The notes under the pieces are model-generated. The model did not search any database. It was not told the DNA's origin and was given only the letters and a program-made list of their open reading frames with translations. A DNA stretch of 64,000 bases from Pocillopora verrucosa. Its lineage: Eukaryota; Cnidaria; Anthozoa; Scleractinia; Pocilloporidae. The stretch spans positions 22,962,725-23,026,724 of the forward strand of contig NC_089318.1 of assembly GCF_036669915.1 (NCBI RefSeq), read 5' to 3'. This document shows, piece after piece, positions 10,118 to 21,748 of the stretch. The position numbers were made by a program, and so were the translations under genes. Position 1 is the stretch's first letter. Each line of letters starts with the position of its first letter.

Positions 10118-10740
10118 AGTAATTTACACAAGATCTGTTGCGTGACCTTGATAAACCGGAAACGGCTCTTCAGGGAAGCTTCCCAGTGAGGAAAAACAAG
10201 AGAACACCGCCTTCATGTATGCTATGCATAGGGTAAAAACCCATTTCTTTGCGCTCAAACCCTTTGCAATAACCTGCTCTGTCAAATCAAGGCGAGGATG
10301 AGTCCCGGAGATGCCAGGGAAACCCTTCCTTGATCTATAGACACAGAATACGGACGGTTTCCAATCCGACATTGTCCGGAAAGTGCTGTAACAGCGTGAA
10401 TACAGAATCAAAGCAATTCATGGAATCTGCGTAAAAACTGTTGAGTGACGTTTGATAAACGAGAAGCTTAGTAATAGGCTGGATAGGTACGGGATTTTTT
10501 CCCAGAAATAACACAAAGAAGTGTTTAACCCCACGAACCAGCTGTTGCTCATCTTTTTTTTCGAGTCAAACTTTTAAAGAAAAGCTTGTATGATGCCAGT
10601 GAGATTCATCCTGGTATAGAAATTCAAAGAATGAGAATGATTTTAAACCAAAAAAATTCAGCGAGGGAAAGCAATTCGTAGAGTTTACGTAATATCTGTT
10701 GCGTGACCTTTGATAGAAAAAAGCGGAAGCTGAGTCATTT
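10118..10740. repeat. Three decayed copies of the SP-1 leader-exon region (unit A)
   Basis: A motif of the form gtaat.tctgttgcgtgacctttgata recurs near 10118-10165, 10427-10465 and 10681-10735. At about 10635-10680 it is preceded by a diverged minus-strand copy of the SP-1 signal-peptide coding sequence (a Ser-Leu-x-Glu-Phe-x-Trp-Phe-Lys-Ile-like run). The same series occurs in unit C (53585-54180). It suggests that SP-1 paralogues once lay here. Confidence 0.45.
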
Positions 10741-10749
10741 TCACCCAGT

Positions 10750-10760
10750 GGGAATTTTCC
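10750..10760 (+). promoter_or_regulatory. kappaB-like site upstream of ERC (unit A)
   Basis: GGGAATTTTCC resembles Rel/NF-kappaB half-site pairs. It lies 95 bp upstream of the ERC ATG and is conserved in unit C. Cnidarians have an NF-kappaB gene; use of this site is inferred. Confidence 0.35.
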
Positions 10761-10854
10761 ATGAAGTGAGAGTGTAAAAGTTCAATAATAAATTATGAAA
10801 AACACTTTCTTCGAATAGAAACCTCTTCCTCTACCCAGTCACATTTACTACAAG

Positions 10855-11301
10855 ATGAGGAAATCTACTTGGGTTCTACTCATGATCATCTGTTTGATTG
10901 TGATCGCTTGTGCACCAGACGAGAGTTCCGGTTTCGTTCGCAGAGCTCTAAAGAAGGTAGAAAAAACTGTGAGAAAAGTCGTCTTCAAACCAGTGAAAAA
11001 AGTCTTCAAGGAGGTGGTAGAAAAACCAGTTAAGTCTGTGTTAAGAGCCGTAGGACTCAAGAAGGTTCGTAAGACATACAGAGAATTCCAAAAAGAGGTG
11101 GTCCATTCTCGAGTGACTTTCACTTAAGATTCCTACCAAGTTGAGAAAATCAACCCGTGCCCTAACGGACAACATGATCTACTGAAAACAGAGCAGCCAG
11201 TTGAGACTCACTTTGAAGACAACGTGGTCATTATACAGAACAGTTATTGCCGAAAATGCGGACAGCATTTCTTCCACACAAAACATAAGGATGAGCTTTA
11301 A
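10855..11301 (+). pseudogene. ERC: KDEL-tailed signal-peptide protein, nonsense copy A
   Basis: The frame is open from ATG to 11301 except for one TAA at 11125-11127, where unit C has GAA (codon 91). Beyond the stop the frame still encodes the CP..H and CxKC motifs and ends in a canonical KDEL before TAA at 11299-11301. As it stands the gene gives 90 residues: signal peptide plus the Lys/Arg-rich helical part without zinc motif or ER-retention tail. That could be a secreted cationic peptide, or the gene may simply be dying. The single clean lesion suggests recent loss. Confidence 0.85.
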
Positions 11302-11912
11302 AACGCAAGACTGAACTTTAAACCAGCGGGACATTCGTCATGAATTAAATCAAGAATGAAATGTTGTTAATTATTTCGTTATCTCCGAAGAGCTGGAAAT
11401 TGTTCACTGAGTGTCATTAAAAAATAAATAGCAACCTCTGTTCGTTAAAAATACATTAATTCCAATTCCTTTTTTTTTCTGACAACTCGTACTTGCGATT
11501 AACTAGAATTTGAATAAATTCCAGTTCGTTAACTTTTTCGGATCGTTAAGATGTCATGGACTTTTTTATCATACTTATTAATATAGGAGCCTTTGCGTCC
11601 ACAATTCTTTCTTTTTTCCTGGAAAAACTGTAAGAACATCGCTCTTGTATCGGTCGATGTACTATTAATGAAGATTGTGTTACTCTTAAGTTTATAACTT
11701 CTCGGTAGCCTGCAAATTGTCCCCCATTGTCTCTGTACAAGCCAAGTGAGGCACACAGTTAGAATATTCAGCCTAGCTATATCGTTTTGGCTCCCATCGC
11801 AGTTTTGCAGCTTTTTAAGAAAGCTGCAATGCAATGTCCTGCAATGAGAATTGATGCACACTACTGATCAATGGTCTGGAATATTTCTTTACAGTTCTAC
11901 GCTCAGCCTGAC
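11302..11912. other. ERC-SCX spacer (unit A)
   Basis: Convergent 3' ends of ERC (+) and SCX (-). An AATAAA near 11421 fits ERC polyadenylation. A minus-strand open stretch here is not kept open in unit C and is not called. Confidence 0.4.
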
Positions 11913-12299
11913 TCAGGTCAGCTGTTGGTATTGAGAAGCGATGGCTTGTGTAAGGAGCGGTTCTAATACAGGACTTAGTGCAGTAACTTGGTTGATTTGA
12001 CCGAGCGTCATAAAAAAACCATACCTGTCGCCATTCCACATTTCGAACAAACTGTTACGGCACTTTTGATTGACAGCCGTTTAGATATCTCCACTGACCC
12101 ACGGTCTTTGCTTGAAGAAACAGTTATTCCAAGAAGTCTGCTATTTTTTATTGTGATCCATTTGACGGAAATGTGCAGAAATTGTCGCGACGCCGAATCC
12201 CTCTTCGCGGAAGTCATGTCGATGACTCGGGCAGCTGTATGTCGTCTCCAGAACAAGAAAAAGGAGAAAGAATTTGCGTAGCACTTGATATCCGATCAT
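11913..12299 (-). pseudogene. SCX: small secreted CxxC protein, frameshifted copy A
   Basis: The frame starts at 12299 with a signal peptide and CP..H.H motif as in unit C. A 2-bp deletion near 12176 (gtgcagaaatt against gtgcacagaaatt) then leads to a TAG soon after. A 2-bp A-tract expansion near 12012-12018 (seven A against five) restores the phase, but only downstream of the stop. The CSKC motif lies in the part no longer translated. The IRF-like element found upstream in unit C is disrupted here. Confidence 0.82.
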
Positions 12300-13221
12300 G
12301 ATTATTAGTCAGTCGAAAACCTTTGCTATTCCGGGGCGGACCCGTTCCTACCACGAAGTCGAGATAAGTCCTCTGGGACTTCAATGCCATAAATAGTGAA
12401 CTACGGTCCTGCGCAAACGAAAGGAAATCAGTTAGTAAGGTGAACTAAGAGTAAAGTTCACCTAAAGAGAAATTTCTCGGAACGGTCAGTCTCCAATCAT
12501 GTATAGTTGATTGTGTTACTTATCTTCGCCTTCTGCGACCCCAGTCACTCAAGCGTTTTCCTGTCGAGTGTAGCATGCAGGGCCGTGGCTTTACCGCTAC
12601 ATCGTGGTGTAAAGGGTCCATGAAATGCGATCGGCCCCGTCCCTTTTCCGGTCAACGCGCGCAGGAGTAATTCTCAATAACTGCGACCAGGTGTTAACTG
12701 GGAACCGCGAACAGTGTAGCTCTGCAAGAGTCGGCGGTCTCTCGCGTACTTGGCCCCGCCCCCACCCCCTCCCTCTCCTATTCCCCCCCCCCCTCCACAG
12801 CAACCGGAAAAGAAAACGCCTGACTTCAGGTTAGTTACTCCGAATTCCCGAGATCTGAAATTTTAAAAGAATTATAGCATAACAACACAAAATTTAAGTA
12901 TCACCATGTTGTTCCACCCTTTCAAAATCTTTTTTTAAAACAGTTCTCTATTTCTTTCCTTGTTTCTATTTTCATGATCACAGATTTTTTCCACTGAATT
13001 TCTAGTCTCTTTGCATCCATTTTACTCCTTATGAGAAAAGAAGAAATAGAGAGCTGACTAAAGTATATGTACAGTAAATCATGGAGACACTTAACATTTT
13101 GGACGAAACCATTCGACTCGGAGACCAGTAAGTCGGGCGGGAAAAGTTAACAATTAACCACAACTCAAACCTCAGGACAAATTATTTGATCACCGATATT
13201 CAAGTGTTAGAAACTTAGAGT
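12300..13221. other. Non-coding stretch (unit A)
   Basis: Upstream flank of SCX followed by low-complexity C/T-rich tracts (poly-C near 12785). No supported gene. Confidence 0.4.
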
Positions 13222-13640
13222 GGAATTCCAATTCTGTCTGTAATCATACTTGTGATAAACAAAATCGTACGACCGCGAAGAGGGAGTCCGATTTGTTAAT
13301 CACGAGAGTGATTACAGGCAGAATTGGACGACACGAAGTCCTGTTACAACTTAATCAAAACTATGACAGAATTTGAGAAAGAAACTATAAATGAATTACA
13401 CGTTTTCATAAGAAAAATTAGCTCGGCGAAATGCGAGACAACAGCGCGCGCAATGACGCGTCCTGTCCACTTACAAAGGCATGACGTATTAATTGTTCCT
13501 TTAACTGTCCTATTACATTGTCTAATTACAAGCATAACGCGCGCTCTATCCTATTAATGCTCAAATCGAGCAGATGATAACCAATCACATTCAAGAATTT
13601 TGTTGTAGTTTTGATTGAGCCCCTAAATTTGTTCAGACTG
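13222..13640 (+). repeat. Interspersed repeat, copy 1
   Basis: This block (ttctgtctgtaatcatac ... ttgattgagcccc) matches the reverse complement of about 19833-20285 and of the unit B equivalent, with shared runs such as gtccacttacaaaggcatga. It looks like a dispersed coral repeat of non-autonomous type. No terminal repeats were settled. Confidence 0.55.
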
Positions 13641-14772
13641 GTGATCCTTGGGTAATCAACCGATTTCTAACAAAACTTGATAATACCAACTTTTTTCTTC
13701 ACAGATCACAATCCCAGAAGGAAATGATAACGATTCGGAGAATGTTGACAAATTATGTTCTGACGGAATGGCTTCCACAGCTCTCGAGTCAACCCATTCA
13801 AATACAGAAGAGCCTAGCATAGAAACTTCCTCTTTCCAGACTGACCAATTGGAAGTGGCGTCCGCAAATGCATCAAGTAATGCACAGATGACTCCGAAAA
13901 GATGCCAGTCAAAAGAGCGTCCCTGAGGTGTAGTCAGAAAAAATTGTCTACTTTAAAGAAGACAAGGAAATCATTAGCATTTGGGAGGAAGGAGAATGAA
14001 ATTAACGGATCGAGGAAACCGCTGACCTTGGAAAATCGACAGCTGAAGTTGCAGGCCTTAACTTCAATCAAGGTAACTAATGCCTGGATATCTTTTGGTG
14101 AGAACCATATAATTATTGGAAAGGGGTTTAATTGCAATCAAAGCAGTTGTTTGAAAATCTAAGGAACCATGCGATGTAAAGCAGTATGCCCAAATTCTCA
14201 AAACCAGTCTGGTATTTCGTTGGTTTTTCTTCACTGCAGTCTAGAACTGAATTGGTAAACTTGCGTCATCCTCTCAGACTGTAACATTCAGCACTGAAAC
14301 CAATCGTGATTGTCTATATGTACTAAGCTTGGCAACTTTTTTATTTTATTGGAGACGCGTCTGACAGAAACGCGTAAGCATAAAAGTTATGATAGACTTT
14401 CACAAGGTACATGTAGGGCAAATTCCAACAGGAAGAACACTGGAGCGTTAAGTTTATCGACGATCTATCTTACCTGAGCGCTGAAAAATCTTGCAAAGAA
14501 GTTTAACTTCATTACCAACTGATTATTTCCTTGTTATTTGGTGTAAAAAAACTGCTGTTTTCACTTTTAGAGGGATCTAAAATCGAAAACAGCGGGAATC
14601 TATTCAGAAGGAACGAAGGCGGATAGCAGACGAAGAAAGGCTGTCACCTCTAAAAGGATTTATTTCCCTCAAAGGTAACAATCGATTGTGCAAACTTACG
14701 CTTTATCGAGGTTCTTTCTTTCAGTGGTCTCTACATCCGGGGAATGAAATCTTAACAAGCTTTAAGAGCTTG

Positions 14773-14864
14773 GCAGGTAATTAGTGTTAACAACTGGGTT
14801 GAAAACGTAAATTAGCCACCGTAAAGGGTAAAAAAGCTGACGTTTCGAGCGTTAGCCCTTCGTC
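14773..14864. mobile_element. Short insertion with 8-bp target duplication (unit A)
   Basis: Relative to unit B (near 33026), 92 bp are inserted. They are flanked by agagcttg at 14765-14772 and 14865-14872. The inserted text (ctgacgtttcgagcgttagc) belongs to a repeat that also occurs diverged at 15336-15420 and 33496-33580. Confidence 0.65.
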
Positions 14865-15615
14865 AGAGCTTGCCCATCATAAAAGTCTCCTGCTAGGCTT
14901 TGAACAGCTCCATCCCTTACCATCCCCTCCCCCCCTCCCAAACTTTTTGTTTCAGGTTTAGAGAGGATCGAAATCGGAAATCTACGCGGCGTTTACCTCT
15001 ATATATCAAGTCTTATACTTTCAAAATCTCTTTTATCAGACTCAAGAACTACAGATGGAGAAGATATAATCGTTGTGAATCCCTCGAAGATTCCCTGTAA
15101 AAGAGATTTCACAGGGAGGAAGGAATACAATGAAATAATGGCCCGTCTGTTATTGTAAGTGTTTTAATTTTTCAATTTCATTATTAATTCAATGGCGACT
15201 TACATTATAAATTTCAGAAGCATTCCAAACTGATGACTCAAGAGTTCGCAGATCTATTTTTGAGCGTAAATGACAGCCAATGAGAGAAAACACAGAGTTC
15301 TGTACAGTTACATCATCAGATGATTTGGTTCAGTTTATCAACTGAGTTGAAAATGAGAATTGACCACCGCAGAGAGTTTGTAAGCTGACGTTTCGAGTGA
15401 GCCGTCTTTAAAGCGTATCGCTCTTGAAATACCCCCGCACCGACGGTGCAACACAATTTCTTTAGATTTTCAAATACATGTAAAGGAAGCGATAGCATTT
15501 ACTATAAATTTGACAACACTGCCCTCGTTAGTGAGTACTGAAGGCCTCCTTTCTAAGCACCGGTATTTCTACTGTTTGCAGTTTTGTACGCCGGTTATAT
15601 AACTGGTAAAAATTA

Positions 15616-15717
15616 ATCAAGTGCAATTTTCATTTTTAGGTTTACTAGGGAATGATTCAACCGAACATCAAGTGCAATTTTCATTTTTAGGTTTACTAGG
15701 GAATGATTCAACCGAAC
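15616..15717 (+). repeat. 51-bp tandem duplication over the terminal-exon acceptor
   Basis: Bases 15616-15666 and 15667-15717 are identical 51-bp units, each carrying the branch/pyrimidine region, the TTTTTAG acceptor and the start of the last exon. Unit B has one copy (near 34808). Confidence 0.9.
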
Positions 15718-15725
15718 AGAACTGA

Positions 15726-16446
15726 TGAATAAGTCTAGTTTTTCCCTTTACTCCAGTGTTGCCTTAAGTAAGAATTACTTGATGAATTACTTGAAAGAAC
15801 ATTGCTATTGAATATTACAACAAACATAGATACCCTCTCTCTTTTGACATTGTTCTTGGATTTATAAAGTTAATTCTGACAGTGAAACAATAGAGATATC
15901 TGTAAATCATTTATTTGTTTCGCCTCAAGCAAATACATATGTTTTGTAACGGAGACACGCGTCTTGCATCAATTTGATAATTAATTTTTGGTTTAAATTC
16001 GAGCCTTCTCATTAACCAAACGCATAGTTCAACTTCAAATAAAACCAAAAGAATATGAACTGATATTCTTTAGATAAAACCATTACTGAGTGCAGTCAGA
16101 AGCACACAAAAACAAACTCATAGAGGTACAAATAAACAATGTTCTCTTTGTAATAATCCATGTATTCGATGGCTCATCGATCGATTTAGGATTTTAATTA
16201 ATTTGTAATCACACGTTTTCGAATACAATTTGCACTTTTTCAAAACATATACAAGTCAGTTATATTTATCTCAAACTGCAAAGAAAATTGATGGACTCCG
16301 GTAATGAGAAGAGTCGAAATTAAAGGCATTCAGTCACGCCGCAGTTGATGCCGAGAGTGTTTTGGCTTGCGATATCACTATGAATATCCAGTTTAAAAAT
16401 TGTCTCACCAATCATAAGGGAGCTGTTTTCTCTATATGATTAGCAG
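15726..16446. other. Spacer with a ~530-bp segment absent from unit B
   Basis: Up to about 15915 this matches B with the PAN exon region (B 34963-36535) missing. About 15915-16435 has no counterpart in B. No terminal repeats or target duplication are obvious. It could be an insertion in A or a deletion in B. No gene supported. Confidence 0.45.
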
Positions 16447-18052
16447 AGGCCTTGCACACAGAAAATCCTTGTGAAAATGGCGGGTCCTGCTTCCCAACTT
16501 TCAATGAGGAGGAATACAGCTGCGATTGTGCCTCAGGATACAGTGGGAAACGTTGTGAGATGGGTGAGTTAAAAGCGTGGAAAATTGTGGGTGTTGTCAA
16601 AATTCAGTAGTGGGGTTCGTTACAGCAACAAAGTGAATATTGATCAAAGGCACTAAATTATTCCTTAATTACAACTAACTCAAGCAAACACGCACACGTT
16701 TGCAGTTAAAAGGATTATAAGCTTCATATCCAGCTTAGGGCATTTAAAGGATGTAATTTTCTTAACCTCTTCTGCAGCAATTATTTTTTGTTATCTCAGA
16801 CCTTGAGGTAAAGGATGAATGATCCCCTGTTATCTTCCTTAGATGCGATATAATCCATAGGGGTTACAACCAACCCCTCCCCTCCCCCCACTTTCATCAC
16901 AGCACTTTGACAGGTTTCTCTCGCAATTCGCCCAGCCAGCACTTTCTTATGCTCCCGGTTTGCTGTTTTATACCCAAGATAAAAACACGAAAACCCTACT
17001 TAGAAATCAAAATTGCAATTTTTCATCCTGTTCCAGACGTTCAGTGAGTAACATGAGGCGCGATAGCAAACGGCGCGATTTAATTTCAGAAGGGTATTCG
17101 ATAGATCCTACGGTGTAACTGTAACCACTACCACTTGGCCGTGGAAGGTCTGGGTGCGAGACTACCGCGTGATAGTAGCCAAGAAGTGAAAAAAAGAGGG
17201 AGGCTTTGGTCGGGTCGCGTAATGAACCCGACCTAGTCTTTTCTCGTTTTAAGCTCTAACACTGCTGGGACCTGCTATCGCAGCTGATTTCACCACAGGC
17301 TCTCTATAAGAGGGTAATAGGGAGTTGAGACTATTGCTATGGGGACAGGTTTCTCATTCCACTACTGCTTGTTGAGAGCCCAGCTAAAACTCGGTGAAAT
17401 GGCCTGAAATCACTACCAGAGAAGGAACATAACACAAAAAAAAAACATAACATGAAGATTAGAGTTTATTTGCTTCATTTAATACAGAGTTACGGAGCAG
17501 AGGATTGAACAAAGGGAGAGCTTGGGTACCCTGTGCTTTCACAGCGTTTATCCTGCCGAATGCCTGAAACAAGTTACACACCCCTCGATAAGGATTCCAG
17601 TGCACATTGAAAAATGAAAAATTAATAGATAAATAAATAGCTTAAATAACAAAGATTGAAAATGAAAAATAAAACTAACTCCTCCATAATGAATTGAGCA
17701 ATGCTGAGCCATCAAAAAATTTTGAATGGTTAATTCTGCTTTAATACAGATGTCAACAACTTTTTCAGCAGGTCACCTTTTAATCTGTGAGGGTGAATCT
17801 GGCCAACTGAGATGCAACAAAGAGGGAAAGATAAACATTCTGTCTGCAAACTATGGCAGGCTAGATTCTCACTCATGTCCTCACTGGATGACTTCTGACA
17901 CCAACTGCCACTCAGGGAATTCTCTTGCTCAAGTGCAGAAAATCTGCCAAAGTAATTCTACCTGTGAGCTGGAAGCAACTAATGTGTTTTTTGGAGGTGA
18001 TCCATGCATGGGAACATATAAGTATCTATTTGTTGAATATAAATGTCAATGA
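16447..18052 (+). pseudogene. EGF-SUEL lectin gene lacking its 5' exon, copy A
   Basis: Exon 16447-16563 encodes an EGF-like module ([10 protein letters not shown] ... [10 protein letters not shown]) with five of six cysteines; the first Cys is lost by a 2-bp length change near 16458. Its donor GTGAGT is in phase with the lectin exon starting at 17769 and ending at TGA 18050-18052. That exon encodes a galactose-binding SUEL/rhamnose-binding lectin domain: the opening CEGESGQLRC and the closing FFGGDPCMGTYKYL-type motif with paired Cys. The acceptor is a NAGNAG (cagcag). The signal-peptide/PAN exon present in B is deleted, so secretion is doubtful and the copy is probably non-functional. Confidence 0.7.
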
Positions 18053-18082
18053 CACTTGACACTCAGAAAATTTCAGGTAACT

Positions 18083-18294
18083 TTACCCTTAAAGTCTCAA
18101 GATCTGATATTTAATTCTCCCCTTTAGCTGCTTCACAATTCTTTGTAAGGAAATTGCGTGAATTTGGTGTTAGATCAAGACTACTACTTTCTAGCTGATA
18201 AGTTTAAGTATTCTCATTACATGTGGGCTGGATAATGTGTGGATGTTACAGGGAGAACTAACATGTTAATCACTGATGGGAGTTAGAGGGTTAA
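18083..18294. repeat. TTAA-ended inverted-repeat element, degenerate copy (unit A)
   Basis: A diverged relative of 19228-19443: it shares agatctgat, ttaattctcccc, gaatttggtgttagat and a closing gggagttagagggttaa. It is also present in B at 38355-38566, so it predates the cassette duplication. Confidence 0.65.
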
Positions 18295-19227
18295 GAGACT
18301 TAATCTCAGACAATCTGAAGTCTGTAACTATGCTCCCAGCCTCCTCTCCCTGAGCAGAGAGGTACGCTTCTACTGCCATATTTAAAAATTTTACACAAGT
18401 GCTCAATGATACTGCATGCATGATTGCACTTGAGTACCACCAGCCAATAAGGCCACATGCATTGTAAGAAAAGAGTAATGCAGGGCAATACCTTCCTTGC
18501 TAAAAGCACAAAAATGAAATAACCATGAAGAAATGAAGATGTACAGAAAATATTCCTGGCAGTGGTAAAACTGCTTGCTAAACATTTCAGCTGGGGCTGT
18601 GGGGGGACGTGTGGGGGAATTTACCTTGTATGATACAACAATAGACTGAGACACTACAGTATCTGGCTGTTCTGCCAACAAATGGACTGCAATAAATAAT
18701 AGTAAAGGCAGCAAGTGGAGTTTCAATGGAGTTTTATATGTCAATCACAAGTATGATTACAGACCAACCTCGATAACACAAGATCCTGTTACCAATTGAT
18801 CATAACCATCACAATTTAAACAAAAAAAAGAGTAACATTTATTTGAGAAGATATCTCTGGTAGAGACATTTTCTAAAGAGAAAATTGTTCCATTTTTTAA
18901 ATTCCCCAGGTTTGTATGGCAATTAAGTGGTTGTTGCTATGGTTATTGTAATCAATTCTGTGATTCGAGGATTAAGCTGAATGGACTTGGTATGATTGGC
19001 TGCTTTAGCTGTCTGATTACAGATGTCCAATGACAGCCAACTGTCCAATTACAACTCTGAAGAAAAATAAGTGAAAAATGAAGCAGCTAATGCACCAATC
19101 GCATTTGAGGAAATTGTAATGGTTATGATTATCTGTAGTAATTTAACAACCCTCCTAATCAGGGGTTTCAAAATGTTTTGAAGTAGGCATCAGATCTTTG
19201 AAAAAGTAGGTGACTAAGAAAAGTTCA
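18295..19227. other. Non-coding stretch downstream of the lectin gene (unit A)
   Basis: Highly similar to B 38567-39498. A minus-strand open stretch at 18403-18744 has a donor-like AAG|GTAAAT but no ATG, and it is frameshifted in B. No gene called. Confidence 0.4.
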
Positions 19228-19443
19228 TTAACCCTTTAACTCCCAAGATCTGATTGTTAATTCTCCCCTGTAGCTACTACAAATCTCCCTGTAACTTAAT
19301 TATGAGAATTTGGTGTTAGATTGAGACAACAACCTCCACCTCAATGATAAGTTTGAGTATTCTCAATATCTCTTTTCTGGATAAGGTATGGATATTGTAG
19401 GGAGAAGTTACATGTTCAACACTTCTGGGAGTTAAAGGATTAA
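19228..19443. repeat. piggyBac-like MITE with TTAA ends (unit A)
   Basis: About 216 bp, starting TTAACCCTTTAACTCCCA and ending with its near-perfect complement (tgggagttaaaggattaa). TTAA at both termini suggests piggyBac-type targeting. Shared with B at 39499-39714. Confidence 0.75.
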
Positions 19444-19832
19444 TGGCATTAAAGGTAATGATTTTGAGCAGAGCAGCAGGCAACATGTTACCAAGTGGCC
19501 AGCAGAACTCTGGCAGTAGCCAGCTTGCTTTCAAACCCCTGGCTAATTCTCCAGAGCAGAGCTATCAACAGCAATATCTTAAGTGAGCATATATAACTGA
19601 ATACATGCATGTTATAAGTATTAGCTTTATTATTAGTATTATACAGTCAGGCAATAAGCATTGTAAGTGGTTAAAAACAATCAACCACAGGATGACAGGT
19701 GACTAAATAGAGGCTGAAACAGATACAAAAGTATCTCTAAAATTTGCCTCTGTAGGACCAAACAACAACAAAAACTATTTGAATTCTTTTAGCATAGGTA
19801 ATAACATGATTTCAAGCACAATTCACTGTTAA

Positions 19833-20285
19833 TCAAAACTATGACAAATTTCCCGAAAGTGACTGGTTATCACCCACCCAATTTAAGCACTAATAGGACT
19901 GTGTACATGTCATGCTTGTTATTAGACAACATAATAGGACAGTTGAAGGGACAGTTAACACATCATGCCTTTGTAAGTGGACAGAACACCTCATGTGCAG
20001 GCACTGTTGTCTCCCATTTCACCAAGTTAACTGGTTTTTTCTTAATTCTTTTTCTTAAATTTTCTAAAATGTATAATCAATGTCTAATTTCTTTATCAAA
20101 TTGTTATAGTTTTGATTAATTGGTAACAGGACTTCATGTCATCCAATTCTGTCTGAAATCATACTCATAGTTGACAAATCGGACTCCAGCTTGGCATTCA
20201 TCCAATTTTGTTAATCGCTTGTATGATTACAGACTGAATTGTACTCCACTCGGTCCTATTACCATTATAAATCTGCATGACTACA
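19833..20285 (-). repeat. Interspersed repeat, inverted copy 2 (unit A)
   Basis: Reverse complement of the 13222-13640 family, with shared runs for cctttgtaagtggaca and ttgattaattggtaacagga. Present at the same place in B (about 40100-40560). Confidence 0.55.
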
Positions 20286-21092
20286 TTTTTTAAAGACAAA
20301 CAAAATTTCTAGTTTGAAAAATTTACAAGTGCTTATTTACACCAAACTACATGAGAACTGAGGTTGTTACTTGGTGATAATTAACACCAAAAAAGCATCA
20401 CAGAAAGTCAGGACAGACAAAATGTTGAGTATGCACTTTATTTGTAATTTGCACTTGTGTTACAACTTTGGACTTTTGTTGTATGATAAATACACTCAAT
20501 TTCAGCAAATCAAAATCATTGACCCTCTCCTACCTTATGGCCCAAAACGCACAGCACAGAGATCAGACCACAGATAAGGCATCAACAGCAACTCTAACAA
20601 CACTACAACAAAAAGCGTCCAACAGAAACACATGCAAGGAAATTAATTTAAGCAAACTCTCAATTAAAGCTGTGTGGAATAATTTACACATTCATGTAAC
20701 AAAATCAAAGTATCTCTTTCTAAATTTTGATAAACTTCAACATGAAGCAAGTTTAATTTAACAGACCACAACCCTACAAAATAATGTGATGACATGACAG
20801 TATTGTAAAAAAAGTTATTTCCATAGTGTTGGTGTATGCAAGAGGAACATGATGAGAAGTGAATTATTGCATTAGAGGGTCTATAATTTTCAAGGGATGA
20901 CAATTTCTGATCAGTGCATGTCCATCCAAAATCTTTTGGATGAGGTTGTTTTCAATCAGGTGGCAAGCACCTAGGTAAATTCATGAAGCAAAATAAACTT
21001 TTTACACTACAAAAGGACTTAAATCACTCAACACTGACTTGAGTATCATCATGGCTGTCATCCATTTGTTCTGGTGACCAAATAAGGCACCC

Positions 21093-21302
21093 TTAACCCT
21101 CTGACCCCTAAGAGTGATTAGCATCTAATTTCTCCCTACAATATCTCCCTTGAATCCCATAGCAAGGTCACAAGAATAAAGGAAATGATCACCAACTTAA
21201 GATGCTCTTGATTGTTAAACAAATTCTCCTTGTCAGCACCTTAGGGATGCATAGAGAACAGTACAGAGAATATGCATACTGATGTTTGGGTGTAAAGTGT
21301 TT
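21093..21302. repeat. Coral-type interspersed repeat (unit A)
   Basis: Starts ttaaccctctgaccccta and continues agagtgattagcatctaatt to a gggtgtaaagtg end, resembling the TTAA-ended elements. Shared with B (about 41405-41610). Confidence 0.45.
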
Positions 21303-21748
21303 ATAAATAATTGATCATTCCTGTAAACCAGTTAATGAGAAAATAAATTGCTAATGTTTAATTATTTAAAATTTAAATGATAATTACACACATTGCATTT
21401 TTGTTTTGTAGGTAATAATAATGTATCTGCATTTAGTAATAATTACTTGAAGGAACATCTTAAAAATGTTCTGGACAAAGCCAGTTTTCAAGGTAATTTT
21501 GATTTTTGACGCTAGTTGCTGATTAAAATATTTTCTAAATTATGATATCAAGTAGCTTGTGTAAAAAAATAGCAGCAAAAATGTATATTTTCCCTGAGAG
21601 GTCATGCTATCAGAATCATTAGTAAATTCAATCCATCAAGGTAATATTCAAGTTTAAATACTGAGCAAAACCTCTAAATAGCAGCATAACTATGCACTAC
21701 AATTTTTATAAACTCAGGGTAAATGCATAAGCCATTCACAAAGTGAAA

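Larger units (their letters stand above)
13705..15725 (+). pseudogene. Exon-like blocks of an unrecognised multi-exon gene, copy A
   Basis: Blocks with good splice sites: 13705-14072 (acceptor TTCTTCACAG, donor GGTAAC), 14571-14674, 14956-15154 (acceptor TTTGTTTCAG, donor GTAAGT) and a terminal exon 15691-15725 ending GNDSTEQN. The third block encodes a peptide with EDIIVVN and KEYNEIMARLL, conserved in B. The first block changes frame near 13900, and the second has a one-base difference from B that breaks the frame. Two internal exon blocks seen in B are deleted. I do not recognise the product. It is probably decaying, and exon assignments are tentative. Confidence 0.35.

Noticed and set aside
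11529..11861. 110-residue minus-strand open frame between ERC and SCX in unit A
   Set aside because: Not preserved in the otherwise very similar unit C sequence, so probably chance.
12625..12834. Open frames on both strands through the C-rich tract near 12780 (and 56240 in unit C)
   Set aside because: Low-complexity Pro/Arg-rich reading with no conserved frame between units.
18403..18744. Minus-strand open stretch with a hydrophobic start and an AAG|GTAAAT donor, at first sight a signal-peptide exon
   Set aside because: There is no ATG (it opens at TTG inside a repeat), and unit B has a one-base deletion in it.
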